From NCBI GenBank assembly GCA_024280775.1, contig JAJRPM010000004.1:1-64000 (forward strand): a stretch of 64,000 bases of DNA, read 5' to 3'. Origin of the DNA: Candidatus Zixiibacteriota bacterium (GTDB lineage: Bacteria > Zixibacteria > MSB-5A5 > GN15 > JACZUZ01). The notes beneath the pieces were generated by a model that worked only from the letters and a program-made list of their open reading frames with translations, ran no database searches and was not told where the DNA came from. Position 1 is the stretch's first letter. Each line of letters starts with the position of its first letter. A program made the position numbers and the translations under genes. Below, piece by piece: positions 10,359 through 19,844 of this stretch.

Positions 10359-11483
10359 TTAGTTGAGGGAGTGAATAGTATAGTAGACTATTGCCGCTAT
10401 TACCCCGGCTATGGGCAAAGTCAGAACCCAGGACCCTAGAATTTTCGAGATTACCCGATAGTCTGCGCTCTTGTTTACTGCGCCGATACCGAAGAGAGCT
10501 CCTACTGATACATGGGTTGTGGAGACCGGTAGGCCTAGTTTGCTGGCGAAAATGACTAGTCCTGAGGTTATCAGGTTGGCAGTGAAGCCTTGTCCGTGGT
10601 TCATGTAAGTGATATCGCGACTCATCACCAAGGCAACTTTTTTGGCATTTAGAATGCCACCGAGAGCCATTGCCAAGGCGATTAGGAGCATGCTGTATTT
10701 GATGTCGAAGGCCCCGGCAACCAGAATTAGCCCCATGATTTTCGGAGTGTCATTTAGTCCTCGGGCAAATGAAACGGCTCCGGCGCTTAGGAAATGGAGC
10801 GAGTCGAGGAGTTTTTCAGCCCCGATTCCCATCACGGCGCCTTGGTAGCGCTCCTGACAGATTTCGCTTTTGGCGATTCTCGCTTCTATGGGAGTGACGC
10901 TTGAGGATTGCATGACGGTTGCCGCGCCCGCCAGCTCTACGGCCTCTTGCGGCTCGCCGATACACAGGCAGTCTTCTTTGGTGATGCCCAGAGCTAGTCT
11001 GGCCTTGCTGAAAATTAGATAGGCCACCGCTGAGAGGACTACGGCCATGAGCGGGCTAAACAATAGCGGCGCGAGAAAACCGCTGGCTAGAGCGCCGAAG
11101 TTTACCTGGTCTCCTACTGCGGTTAGGCCGGCTCCAATTAGTCCGCCGATTAGCGAATGGGTCGTTGAGATGGGGAACCCGGTTAGGGTTGCCAACAATA
11201 CTGTCAGGCCGGCGCCTATGGCCACTGCCAAAAGGAATGCCGGGTCGTGGGCTACATTCGCAGGGACCAGGCCTTTTCCTGAGAAGACTTCAATGAGTTT
11301 GCTTGCTACAAAGATTGAGAATAGTGAACCGGCTACGGTTGTGATTGTGGCCCAGCCTAGCGCGATTTTGTAATTGGTGGTGTTGCTACCGAAGAGAGTT
11401 GCTACGCCTTTGAAATTGTCATTTGCTCCATTGGCATAGGCCAGGATTAATGTGAAGGCAAAAAGCGCTATGGGGATTAGCAT
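10359..11483 (-). CDS. pit: Pit-family low-affinity inorganic phosphate transporter
   Basis: The 374-aa polytopic membrane protein has the PHO4/Pit signatures in both halves: NGANDNFKG near the N terminus with GFPISTTHSL following, then RGLNDTPKIMG (about 245-255) and GLPVSTTHVSVGALFG in the second half. These duplicated Asn-Asp motifs are the proposed substrate sites in a cation-coupled phosphate symporter. Length and the central soluble loop (about 170-230) are normal. No PhoU-like partner gene is adjacent. The leader contains a strong hairpin (11552-11579) of unknown role. Confidence 0.95.
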   Translation of the reverse strand: MLIPIALFAFTLILAYANGANDNFKGVATLFGSNTTNYKIALGWATITTVAGSLFSIFVASKLIEVFSGKGLVPANVAHDPAFLLAVAIGAGLTVLLATLTGFPISTTHSLIGGLIGAGLTAVGDQVNFGALASGFLAPLLFSPLMAVVLSAVAYLIFSKARLALGITKEDCLCIGEPQEAVELAGAATVMQSSSVTPIEARIAKSEICQERYQGAVMGIGAEKLLDSLHFLSAGAVSFARGLNDTPKIMGLILVAGAFDIKYSMLLIALAMALGGILNAKKVALVMSRDITYMNHGQGFTANLITSGLVIFASKLGLPVSTTHVSVGALFGIGAVNKSADYRVISKILGSWVLTLPIAGVIAAIVYYTIHSLN

Positions 11484-11551
11484 TGGGACTTCTTTCTATT
11501 GGTGTGCGAAGTTCATTTTTAGTTCGGTTTAGTGTTGTTTGATAATTTTCC

Positions 11552-11579
11552 CGGCCCCCGATCTGAGCGCTGGGGGCCG
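11552..11579. other. strong G+C-rich hairpin in the phosphate transporter leader
   Basis: An 8-bp stem CGGCCCCC/GGGGGCCG with a 12-nt loop lies about 70 nt upstream of the pit start. In the plus direction it is followed by TTTCTT and would look like a terminator, but no plus-strand gene precedes it. On the minus strand it would be part of the pit 5' leader. I could not match it to a riboswitch class I know. Confidence 0.5.
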
Positions 11580-11767
11580 TTTCTTAGAACCGGAGTCAGG
11601 CGGGTTGGTTCCCGCACTGCGCGCTTTGACAGGAGGTTAGGGATCGTGTCGTAAAAGTGGCAAGCTAAAACATATTAGTATTTAGTGGATAGAGCGCCTC
11701 TTAGCGTTTATTGTGCCGTGGTGAATTGTTCGTCAATGAACTGGATGGTTACGATAAGAAACTGATT

Positions 11768-12622
11768 ATGTTGAAGACACTGCAATATGGATTGATTTGG
11801 TGTATGATTGTCGGCGGATATTTCTTACCTGCAAGCGCCGAAGCGAGTGGCTATTTGTCTGCCTCTGAGATTGGCGCTGTGAGCTTGGGTACTGCTGGTA
11901 TAAGTATTATTGGAATGAAGGTCAGGAAGATTCCTCTCGATAAGAAGCCTGTTATTCGAGGACATCTTCCCTTTGAGCAGAGCTTTCAAAGATGGCTGGG
12001 TGGCAAAGGTACCGTGCAGAAAAGTAATTTCCTTGATACTAAGTTTGGTGGATTTGCGACACCGCTAGCCAGCGGAATTGCTTTGACTCTAGTTAATGTC
12101 AGTTATCCGCGCGGTAGTCGTGGTAAGGATGTTTCGCAAGATATGTTTTTGTTCGCTTCGGGCGCATTGGCGACTAAAGGGATTACTGATATTGCCAAGG
12201 GGATATTTGCGCGTGAGCGTCCGTTTATGCATTTGCTATCTGATAGTCTCACGGCTGAGTCTCGCTATGGACATTCATTTCTTCAGCACTCTTTTTTTTC
12301 GGGGCATACTTCAGGGGCTTTCTTTTCTGCGAGCTTTTTGAATCTTAGGCTTCGCGAGACGATGCGTCGGCGCATGACGCAATCAGAATATAGAAGTTGG
12401 AGATGGGTTTCTTCGGGATTGCTCTATAGTTGGGCTTCATTTGTCGGGCTTAGCCGGGTGCAGGCGTATAAGCATCATCCCAGTGACGTACTGGTGGGGG
12501 CGCTGGCGGGAGTATTGATTTCGGAGCTGTTCTTTAACTTCGGCAATAAGGCCAACGCGCCCAACAACTCATCAGGTAACAACAATGCGCCGCTTCTATT
12601 ACAAATCAGCGTACCGTTTTAG
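11768..12622 (+). CDS. PAP2-superfamily membrane-associated phosphatase
   Basis: The 284-aa product starts with a signal-type segment (MLKTLQYGLIWCMIVGGYF...). It carries the three PAP2 motifs: KGIFARERP (KxxxxxxRP), SFFSGHTSGAF (PSGH-like, here FSGH) and SRVQAYKHHPSDVLVG (SRxxxxxHxxxD). Family members dephosphorylate lipid pyrophosphates such as undecaprenyl pyrophosphate, phosphatidic acid or lipid A on the periplasmic face. The frame extends upstream to a TTG (11711), but the ATG at 11768 gives a proper exported N terminus. It stands alone and divergent from pit. Confidence 0.9.
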   Translation: MLKTLQYGLIWCMIVGGYFLPASAEASGYLSASEIGAVSLGTAGISIIGMKVRKIPLDKKPVIRGHLPFEQSFQRWLGGKGTVQKSNFLDTKFGGFATPLASGIALTLVNVSYPRGSRGKDVSQDMFLFASGALATKGITDIAKGIFARERPFMHLLSDSLTAESRYGHSFLQHSFFSGHTSGAFFSASFLNLRLRETMRRRMTQSEYRSWRWVSSGLLYSWASFVGLSRVQAYKHHPSDVLVGALAGVLISELFFNFGNKANAPNNSSGNNNAPLLLQISVPF

Positions 12623-13513
12623 AGATTTTAATCAGTGTGTTTGATACTGACTGTGCGAGTCGGTTCGTCGGATGCGCCTGGTAAGAGAGTGGAGACAGCG
12701 AGCATTCTCCAGCGTTTGTCATCATCGATTTAATACACCGAAATCTCAAAAGACATGCGCTCTTGACGCCCGCCCACCCTCTAGCTAATTGTTGCATCAC
12801 TTTCATGGTCATCACTATCGAGTTCCAGGCGAGCTGTCACAATTAGAAATATCTGTTCCTTATTCTGCATCGCCTCCATTTCACAAAGAAACGTGGCTCT
12901 TGGTCTTGAATCTTATCTCTCTCATTGTTTCGTACTGTTTCTGGAGCACAGCTATCCTAATAATCTTTGTGCCTATCGTTGGGGCATCGATCTGCACGTT
13001 TGCGCCATATAAACAAACCGCGTTGCAATTGGCGACTTAATTGTTCGTAACAAAAACTTGCTTAACTTCAGATTATAGCCATTGAAGCTCCTAATTCCTG
13101 TCAATTGTTAGCGTTTGGTTAGGATTTGATTAGCGTGACGCTAAGTATGCCTGAATCTATGAAAGTTAGTTGTAATACATCCATTGTTTTGTGACGATAC
13201 ACATTGGTGTAGCGTATAATTCACGCGTGAATGAGTCCGCATTTATATTTGTAAACACATTTATGTTTGTAAAAACTAGTGAAAGGAAACAGCAGAACAC
13301 TTTTCAAGAGCGCCGAGGCATTTTTTGCTTGACGAAGTAAGGCTAATGCGTTATCAATGAATACAGCGTTGGCATTTAGCCTGCCGTCAGACTAACTTCC
13401 ATGTGTCAGAAGCATATGCCTTCTCTAAGAATCCATCAGCCTACATTATCTACTTTCGTAGCGCCGCCCCGAAAAGCGTTTTACTAAACCCACAATCACA
13501 ACAGGTCTAACCA
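12623..13513. other. intergenic stretch upstream of the propeller/pgs region
   Basis: About 890 bp with no gene I can support. A TATAAT lies at 13215-13220, roughly 300 bp ahead of the next start codon, but its -35 position (TGACGA, 13192-13197) is poor. An 83-codon TTG-initiated frame (12789-13040) contains one hydrophobic stretch but lacks a ribosome-binding site, so I did not call it. Confidence 0.4.
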
Positions 13514-16066
13514 ATGAACTTCTTACGAACATCACTTCGTCGCGCGCGCCTCTGCGGAACCTTGCGCACCACTACTTCAGTTTCATCACTAGCGCTTCTC
13601 ACTTCATGTACACTGATATTGCTGTCACTATCGCCTCGCTTGGCATCGGCTCAGTGGACTGAGCTAGGTCCTTACGGAAAAAACATACACGCATTAACCC
13701 AGGCTCCTGATAATCCGAGCATTCTCTTTGCAGGTTCATTCGGCTGGGGAACGTTTTCCAGCTTTGACAATGGCGCAACTTGGGTCAATCACCGCCTTGG
13801 CCTGACAAACAGTTTTGTGCGCTCGATTAAGGCTCGTAGTTCGGCGGTAATAATCTGCGGCTCGAATGACAACATAGCTAGAAGCTCAGATAGCGGGACG
13901 ACCTGGACTATTGTCCAGACAACTCTCAAGTCGGTGCGTTCGATAGATTGGGATCCGGTTACCGGTAAGTGGTATGCAGGAACCTTTGGTGACGACCTCT
14001 ATGTTAGTGTCAATGATGGTATAACCTGGACCAAGCAAGTTGTCAGTGATGCAATAAGTTTGCAAACGCAACGCAAGATTCGGTCGGTTAAGGTATTCGG
14101 CGCTGATTCGATTTATGTTGCAGGTTCAATTACGAATATTACGACGGGTGGAGCGCTTTTTCGCAGTATTAACGGCGGCCTGACCTGGACTCAGGTGCAA
14201 CAAGGTATTGGTGTGCGAAGCACAGTTAACTCTTTGTCGATTTCTCCTAACACGCACGCTACAAGTTATATTTTCGGCACGGCCTCAAATGGCGTGTACA
14301 AGAGCACAACCGGTGGTATTACAACAGTCAAGACTAACGCTGATAGCACATTGCATCCATTGGCTGACCTTGATGTGTCAACTACGGGATTTACCAGCGC
14401 CTATCGTATGGCAGGAACAAACACTCTTGCGAATCTATATCTTCGGCATCTTGGTGACACAACTTTGGGCTGGCTAAGCTCCATCGGACTTCCCGGTGGC
14501 AAAGCGGTCCCGAAGACGATTCTCGACGCCAACGGCGGCGGGAGAATAATCGCGGGCTTGGAGGAAGATGGCGCTTATGTCTCCAATGACAGTGGATTGA
14601 ATTTCAGCCCACTATCACAGAGTCTGTTGCGTACCGCAGTTCGCGGGTTGGCTTTCACTTCAACCGGTAGAGTTGTTGCCGGCCTGGGGTTTGGCGATAA
14701 GATATTCCGCAGTGACAATCTTGGCGTTAGCTGGACTCGCGACTCGTTAGGTTCATTCAACTCCATTTTTGGTATCGAAAAATCTCCGGCGGGTGAATTG
14801 TATGCGGCGCAATACGGCACAGGTGTCCTTAAGAGTTTAGACAACGGCACATCCTGGGCCAAAACAGATACATTGGTAATCAATAGGTTTGTGCGTGCGA
14901 TTGCGCCGGATCCTTTTAGCTCCGGTGTAGTGTATGCCGGGACAGGTAACGGCGTATTCAAGACATCAAATGGCGGACTGACCTGGGTTGACGCTAAAGC
15001 CGGGATGATTCCTTTCAGCACCTCTATTCGCTCTCTCGGAGCCTCGCCACTAACTCCGGGGTTACTACTTGCTGGAACCGATGTCGACAATTTGTATCGT
15101 AGCGCTAATGGTGGTTTGAGTTGGACGCATGTTACTTCGGTCAACGGCTTTGCCCCTCAGGATGTGTTTGTGCGTAGTATAGGATTTGATCCGCTGGCGG
15201 CGAATATCGCCTATGTAGGTTCGGACAGTGGACATGTATATAAGAGTGTTGACGCCGGAAACAACTGGAGCTTGCTGGTTGACCTCCCTACTGTGAATTC
15301 GGTGCGTAGGATTATAGTTGACCCAAACAACACTTCGAACATTTTTGTCGCAACGTTTGGCGGCGGGGTGTTTGTCAGTGAGGACGGCGGTGTGTCATGG
15401 TACACTTACAACGATCCACTGGTAAGTTTGAAAGTATACACAATTGAGATTCGTCCCGGCACAAACCCTCCTGAGCTTTGGGTTGGCACACGCTGGGGCG
15501 TCTGGAAGCAAATTTTCACCGGACCGCCAGCGGATATTCTTCCGGTAATATCCGGCCCGGCGACCTCATGCGTGACTGCCGGTTCAATGGTCAACCTGAG
15601 CTATACCGCCACTGACCAGAATACTAATGACATATTGCAGTTTTCGCTTATCGGCCCGGGAAGCGTTACCTGGTCTGCAGCACAGAGTCCCAATAGCGTA
15701 ACATATCAATGGTTGACGTCTATTTCAGATGTAGCCGGGTCTCCCTACACAGTCGACATTATTGTTGACGACGGCGCAGGTGGACTCGATACTGCTTTTG
15801 TTGAATTAACTATCGTCGACCCGGCAAACCCAACAGGCTGTACGTGCTGCGTGGTAGCCGGTGACGCTAACCATGATGCGAAGTTCAATATTGCCGATGT
15901 AACATTTATGATCAATCGCATTTTCGCAGGGGGGCCGGCTCCGTTTTGTTCCGACGAAGCGGATGCTAATGGGACTAATAGTTTTAATATTGCCGATGTA
16001 ACGTATTCGATAGCGCGGATATTTTCTGGTGGCCCGGCCCCGGTTTGTGGTTCTACCGGGATTTAG
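13514..16066 (+). CDS. secreted Asp-box (BNR/sortilin-like) beta-propeller protein with dockerin-like tail
   Basis: The 850-aa product has a signal peptide ending near LASA|QW (about residue 46). Many Asp-box repeats of the form S-x-D-x-G-x-T-W follow through about residue 650, for example SSDSGTTW, SINGGLTW, SLDNGTSW and SVDAGNNW, as in sortilin/Ycf48-type propellers. An Ig/cadherin-like segment (about 675-770) precedes the double dockerin-like module (777-850), which is flanked by CTCC and CGSTG. No catalytic residues identify an enzyme, so it is more likely a binding scaffold. Its stop lies 50 bp before pgsB with no terminator between, so the pgs operon could be partly read from this gene's promoter. 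Confidence 0.85.
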   Translation: MNFLRTSLRRARLCGTLRTTTSVSSLALLTSCTLILLSLSPRLASAQWTELGPYGKNIHALTQAPDNPSILFAGSFGWGTFSSFDNGATWVNHRLGLTNSFVRSIKARSSAVIICGSNDNIARSSDSGTTWTIVQTTLKSVRSIDWDPVTGKWYAGTFGDDLYVSVNDGITWTKQVVSDAISLQTQRKIRSVKVFGADSIYVAGSITNITTGGALFRSINGGLTWTQVQQGIGVRSTVNSLSISPNTHATSYIFGTASNGVYKSTTGGITTVKTNADSTLHPLADLDVSTTGFTSAYRMAGTNTLANLYLRHLGDTTLGWLSSIGLPGGKAVPKTILDANGGGRIIAGLEEDGAYVSNDSGLNFSPLSQSLLRTAVRGLAFTSTGRVVAGLGFGDKIFRSDNLGVSWTRDSLGSFNSIFGIEKSPAGELYAAQYGTGVLKSLDNGTSWAKTDTLVINRFVRAIAPDPFSSGVVYAGTGNGVFKTSNGGLTWVDAKAGMIPFSTSIRSLGASPLTPGLLLAGTDVDNLYRSANGGLSWTHVTSVNGFAPQDVFVRSIGFDPLAANIAYVGSDSGHVYKSVDAGNNWSLLVDLPTVNSVRRIIVDPNNTSNIFVATFGGGVFVSEDGGVSWYTYNDPLVSLKVYTIEIRPGTNPPELWVGTRWGVWKQIFTGPPADILPVISGPATSCVTAGSMVNLSYTATDQNTNDILQFSLIGPGSVTWSAAQSPNSVTYQWLTSISDVAGSPYTVDIIVDDGAGGLDTAFVELTIVDPANPTGCTCCVVAGDANHDAKFNIADVTFMINRIFAGGPAPFCSDEADANGTNSFNIADVTYSIARIFSGGPAPVCGSTGI

Positions 16067-16116
16067 GCGTCACTAGTCACTAGTATAGCAATAACTTAAT
16101 CACGGATGAGGGTACA

Positions 16117-17328
16117 ATGACAGCGCTGGGCATTTCAATTCTTCTGCTTGTGATTGTATCGTCATATGTGATAGCTCAGGCGTCACGACACGAAAAACAT
16201 TTGCGCGAGATTCCAATTCGTGTGCATGTCAACGGCACTCGTGGCAAGTCATCAGTTACTCGTCTGATTGCCGCCGGTTTGCGCGCAGGCGGAGTCGCAA
16301 CTATCGCCAAGACCACCGGCACCAAGCCCAGATTTATTTACACAGACGGCTCGGAGGTTCCAGTAGTCCGCGCCGGAAAAGCCAACATTATTGAGCAGGT
16401 TCGTATAGTGCGCCGCGCCGCTGAGCTAGGGGCCGAAGTGTTGGTGGTCGAGTGTATGGCTATCAAACCGGAACTGCAGTCGCTTCTTGAAGACCGTATT
16501 GTCAAATCGACTCATGCGGTAATAACCAATGCGCGTGCAGATCATCTCGACGAAATGGGCCCTACTGTCACCGATGTAGCATATAACCTCTCCAGGACTG
16601 TAGCGCGAAATGGCGCGCTGTTCACTGCAGAACGCGAGCGTCTGCCAATGCTTTGCGAAAGGGCGGCAGAGCGCAATTGTTCGGTGAACGTTGCAATAGA
16701 AGAATCTATCACCGACGCGCAGATGATGGGGTTTTCATACTTTGAACACGCTGAAAATGTGGCTCTTTCACTATCGGTTTGTCAGTCATTGGGGGTTGAC
16801 TGCAAAACAGCGCTTGAGGGAATGTACGAATCCACACCTGACCCCGGGGCTTTGCGGATGTTTCGACTGGAGGTTTTCGGTAAGAAAATCACCTTCATTA
16901 ACGCCTTCGCGATAAACGACCCGGATTCCTATATTATGGTATGGAAACGAATGAAAGCGAGAGTGCCCGCTGACGCTCGCTTTGTGACTATTGTCACATC
17001 ACGTTCGGATAGGGCCCAACGCGCAGAACAATTGAGTGAACTTATCGCCGGTGAGCTTCAGGCGGATTTGAGTTTGGTTGCAGGCGAAGGTTCACGTCCG
17101 GTTATTGTGCACGCAAAACGTAACAAAACTTTTACCGGCATAGTGGAGGATTTTGGAGACGCCTCTCCTGCCGATATATTTGAACGAGTGCTGGCATTTG
17201 CCGCAACAGGGGAAGTTGTTGTATATGGTATTGGCAATATAGTTGGCGCAGGAGAAGACATAGTTAATTATTTTCGTAGTAGGGGAAAAGAAGTTGTTTA
17301 CGGAAACACTACAAGATCTGATAATTAA
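16117..17328 (+). CDS. pgsB: poly-gamma-glutamate synthase subunit PgsB (CapB)
   Basis: The 403-aa product has one N-terminal transmembrane helix (about 3-20) followed by a Mur-ligase-like ATPase domain. The P-loop is NGTRGKSS (39-46), with VECMAIKPE and TNARADHLDEMG further on, all characteristic of PgsB/CapB amide ligases. These enzymes extend a poly-gamma-glutamate chain at the cytoplasmic face of the membrane using ATP, together with PgsC. Length is close to the Bacillus protein (about 393 aa). GAGGG lies 6 nt before the ATG. The 3' end overlaps pgsC by 35 bp, a sign of translational coupling. Glutamate as substrate is inferred from the family. Confidence 0.95.
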   Translation: MTALGISILLLVIVSSYVIAQASRHEKHLREIPIRVHVNGTRGKSSVTRLIAAGLRAGGVATIAKTTGTKPRFIYTDGSEVPVVRAGKANIIEQVRIVRRAAELGAEVLVVECMAIKPELQSLLEDRIVKSTHAVITNARADHLDEMGPTVTDVAYNLSRTVARNGALFTAERERLPMLCERAAERNCSVNVAIEESITDAQMMGFSYFEHAENVALSLSVCQSLGVDCKTALEGMYESTPDPGALRMFRLEVFGKKITFINAFAINDPDSYIMVWKRMKARVPADARFVTIVTSRSDRAQRAEQLSELIAGELQADLSLVAGEGSRPVIVHAKRNKTFTGIVEDFGDASPADIFERVLAFAATGEVVVYGIGNIVGAGEDIVNYFRSRGKEVVYGNTTRSDN

Positions 17329-17785
17329 GTCCGTTGGCCTGGGCTTACTTCTGAGTCTGCTATTTAGCGAGACGCTTGGCCTGGCCGCCGGCGGCATGGT
17401 TGTGCCCGGCTACATCGCCCTGATGCTTCATGATCCAGGCAGGTTATTGGGTACAATTCTAGTTGCTCTGGCTACGTTTGGTGCAGTTAAGTTGCTAAGC
17501 TCGGTAGCCTTCATCTATGGGCGTCGACGAATTGTGTTTACGATTCTCATAGGCTTCATTCTTGGCCTGGTGTCTCGCGACTTACTGGTTTTTGATATTA
17601 ACGGTATCAATTTCGAATTACACACAATCGGCTTGATAATCCCGGGACTAATCGCCAACTGGATGGAACGTCAGGGTGTTATCTCTACCCTGTCGATGAT
17701 GATTATCGCCGCAGTGTTTATTCGCTTGCTGTTGATGATACTTTCCGGCGGTGATATTGGTCTCGGGGGGACAGAATTATTATGA
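17294..17785 (+). CDS. pgsC: poly-gamma-glutamate biosynthesis membrane subunit PgsC (CapC)
   Basis: The 163-aa integral membrane protein has about five hydrophobic segments and the family pattern LGLAAGGMVVPGYIAL near the N terminus and GLIIPGLIANWMERQG in the second half. PgsC partners with PgsB in the membrane-bound synthase and probably forms the export path across the inner membrane. The start is TTG at 17294, preceded by AGGGG. The gene begins inside pgsB and its end overlaps the pgsW start by 4 bp, so the three genes are tightly coupled. Bacillus PgsC is about 149 aa, so this one is full length. Confidence 0.95.
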   Translation: MFTETLQDLIIKSVGLGLLLSLLFSETLGLAAGGMVVPGYIALMLHDPGRLLGTILVALATFGAVKLLSSVAFIYGRRRIVFTILIGFILGLVSRDLLVFDINGINFELHTIGLIIPGLIANWMERQGVISTLSMMIIAAVFIRLLLMILSGGDIGLGGTELL

Positions 17786-18780
17786 AGTGGAAAGAGAACA
17801 AAGCTCCCAACTGGCATTTGCTGGCGCTCGCAGTACTATCTCTGATAGTCTTTATGCTGGCAGAGAAAACCGCAACTCAGGTCAAGCAACCTCGCTATCG
17901 CAAAAAAATCCGCGCCGCTCAAACAACGCTTGCGGCTCAACAAGCTATTCGAGATGAGTTGAGCAAGAGAAACATCAAAATTGACTTGCGCAACGACCCT
18001 TGGGGAACCGGGCTAATTGGTGAGAAGCGCACAGTTATTACCTCCGATAGAGGTGTGATTTCCGCAAAGGTGTTGGCGACTAATCCGAATTTTGCCGCGG
18101 CTTTTGTGGACTTGTTGCATCGCGCCGGTGTCAGGAAAGGTGACAAAGTTGCCATTGGTATGACCGGCTCATTACCGGGCTGGGATATAGCGATGCTTGC
18201 GGCCTGCAAGGCATCCAAAGTTGAACCGGTTGTAATCTCATCTGTCGGCGCCTCTGACTGGGGAGCCAATCGTCCTGATTTGACCATACTGGACATGGAA
18301 CGGCTTATTCGCGACAAAGACATTATGCCATTCAAATCTATTGCGGCGTCGATGGGTGGCGGTGGTGACTATGGCCGCGGTCTCTCTCCTGAGGGCAGAA
18401 AACTCATTCGTGAATCTATGGCTCGTAATGGCGTGCCAGCGCTTGAAGGCAAGTCGCTGGAGGAGAATATTCAATTGCGCATGGCATACTACGAGAAACA
18501 CAGCGATAGCGCAGGCTATGCCGCATATATCAACATTGGTGGCGGTCTCTCCAGCTTGGGAGGCCGTTACAACAATCAGATTATTCCTTCAGGGTATTCG
18601 CGGCGCTTGCCGCCGGCGAATTATCCGGTTCTGGCGGTAATCAATCGAATGTCCGAGAAGGGTATACCGATTATCAATCTGACAAATGTACTAAAGATTG
18701 CGGGGAAATACGGGTTGACGACAATTATCAGCCCCGAAGCGCCTGATATTGGCGAGGGAACTCTGTACTTCAAAGGATAG
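17782..18780 (+). CDS. pgsW: poly-gamma-glutamate system protein PgsW
   Basis: The 332-aa product has one N-terminal transmembrane helix (about 12-27), a short basic helix and a soluble domain with GMTGSLPGWDIAMLAACKA and ASMGGGGDYGRGLSPEGR. I recognise this as the PgsW family that accompanies pgsB and pgsC in some bacteria in place of the Bacillus PgsA/CapA. Its biochemical role is not known to me. It overlaps pgsC by ATGA. Topology suggests the soluble part is periplasmic. No CapA-type phosphoesterase and no CapD/gamma-glutamyltransferase gene lies nearby. Confidence 0.88.
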   Translation: MKWKENKAPNWHLLALAVLSLIVFMLAEKTATQVKQPRYRKKIRAAQTTLAAQQAIRDELSKRNIKIDLRNDPWGTGLIGEKRTVITSDRGVISAKVLATNPNFAAAFVDLLHRAGVRKGDKVAIGMTGSLPGWDIAMLAACKASKVEPVVISSVGASDWGANRPDLTILDMERLIRDKDIMPFKSIAASMGGGGDYGRGLSPEGRKLIRESMARNGVPALEGKSLEENIQLRMAYYEKHSDSAGYAAYINIGGGLSSLGGRYNNQIIPSGYSRRLPPANYPVLAVINRMSEKGIPIINLTNVLKIAGKYGLTTIISPEAPDIGEGTLYFKG

Positions 18781-18801
18781 TACAATATCTCGACGACTAT
18801 C

Positions 18802-18915
18802 ATGCTGACAATAGCTCTCGCTTTGATTGTGTTTGCAGTGATACGAATTGACATCAAACATTACTTTGGTCGCCGCAAACGTGTCACAGCGCCGAGGCCC
18901 GGCGAGGGAGTTTAG
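18802..18915 (+). CDS. tiny single-helix membrane protein in the pgs operon (PgsE-like position)
   Basis: A 37-codon frame fills the gap between pgsW and the next gene and ends 8 bp before that gene's GTG. The product has one hydrophobic helix at its very N terminus (MLTIALALIVFAVIRI), then a basic patch (FGRRKR) and a Pro-rich end, as expected for a tail-in small inner-membrane protein. Bacillus pgs operons also end with a small protein, PgsE/CapE (about 55 aa), but there is no clear sequence identity. No good ribosome-binding site is visible; translation may depend on coupling. Plausible rather than proven. Confidence 0.5.
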   Translation: MLTIALALIVFAVIRIDIKHYFGRRKRVTAPRPGEGV

Positions 18916-18923
18916 GACTAATA

Positions 18924-19844
18924 GTGAAAAGTTGCATATTAGGGAAATACTATCTTGCGCGCTTGGCGTTTGGCGCTGTCTTAGTGACACTTGTTTCTCT
19001 GTCTATTGGCGCCGGGAGTGTTTCGGCCAAGCAGATAACACCTGAATCCGGCGAGTTGATGACACTGGAGATTGCCGGTAAGCAAAGCGCCTATTATCGA
19101 ATACCTAAAGACAGCTCGCTGTATGTGACATTGACCGGCCCGGGTACACTCACTGGTATTGTTCGTTTGATTACTCCATCTGATGGAGATACTCCTGTCA
19201 GTTACACGTTGATGGTTAGCAATGGCGTTGAGATAGTCAAGACACTCAACTCCACAACTTCTGCCAGTGATTGGCATTGGCTGGGTAATTCGGAGAACGC
19301 GGGTAAGTCACGTAAGTTTCATGTTAGAGTTGGCGAGGGTAAACATCGACTGCGTTTCGCTTTGAAGAACACTGTCGCTTCGAGCGCGGCAATCAAATTT
19401 GACTATAATAAGCGCGCGCCACATGTAGGTGAGTCTCCCCTGTATCCTATCGCAATGAAAGAACAGGTGACGGTGCAGGTTCGTGAGCGTGCGCTCGACT
19501 ATGCGATAATGGACGATACTATTCCTGTTGAAGTTCGGGTAATTGGCCCGACTCGCCTGCGAGTGGTTTCGCGCTTGCTTTACTCGGGGCTGATGAAAGG
19601 CCCTAAGCAGTATTCGATTGTTTCAAAAATGGATAGCCGAGAGCTACCGATAAAAACATTGAAAACGAAAAAGTCATTTACTACCAAAATAATTAATCAC
19701 CCGGAATGGATTTCTGGCCGAAGCAGGACGTTCTATGTGCCGATACCAGAAGGAGAGCATACTATATCTTTCCTGATGGACGCCATTGAGGCCCCGGGAA
19801 TCGCACTACGTTTTTCAATACCTAAAGAGGACACGAGAAAGTGA
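18924..19844 (+). CDS. exported protein of the pgs operon, unknown family
   Basis: The 306-aa product starts at GTG, with TAGGAC upstream, and has a signal peptide (cleavage near SVSA|KQ, about residue 35). The mature part reads as beta-rich, possibly two similar sandwich domains: both halves contain a SRxF-V/HVRVGEGKH or SRTFYVPIPEGEH motif (near residues 130-142 and 272-284), which suggests an internal duplication. I know no family. Its position between the synthase genes and an outer-membrane barrel suggests a periplasmic partner of polymer export. The stop codon overlaps the next start (GTGA), so the two are translationally coupled. Confidence 0.8.
   Translation: MKSCILGKYYLARLAFGAVLVTLVSLSIGAGSVSAKQITPESGELMTLEIAGKQSAYYRIPKDSSLYVTLTGPGTLTGIVRLITPSDGDTPVSYTLMVSNGVEIVKTLNSTTSASDWHWLGNSENAGKSRKFHVRVGEGKHRLRFALKNTVASSAAIKFDYNKRAPHVGESPLYPIAMKEQVTVQVRERALDYAIMDDTIPVEVRVIGPTRLRVVSRLLYSGLMKGPKQYSIVSKMDSRELPIKTLKTKKSFTTKIINHPEWISGRSRTFYVPIPEGEHTISFLMDAIEAPGIALRFSIPKEDTRK

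Noticed and set aside
12606-13040. A 69-codon minus frame and an 83-codon TTG-initiated plus frame in the gap before the propeller gene
   Set aside because: The plus frame has one hydrophobic stretch but no start signal; the minus frame overlaps the PAP2 gene end. Neither looks coding.
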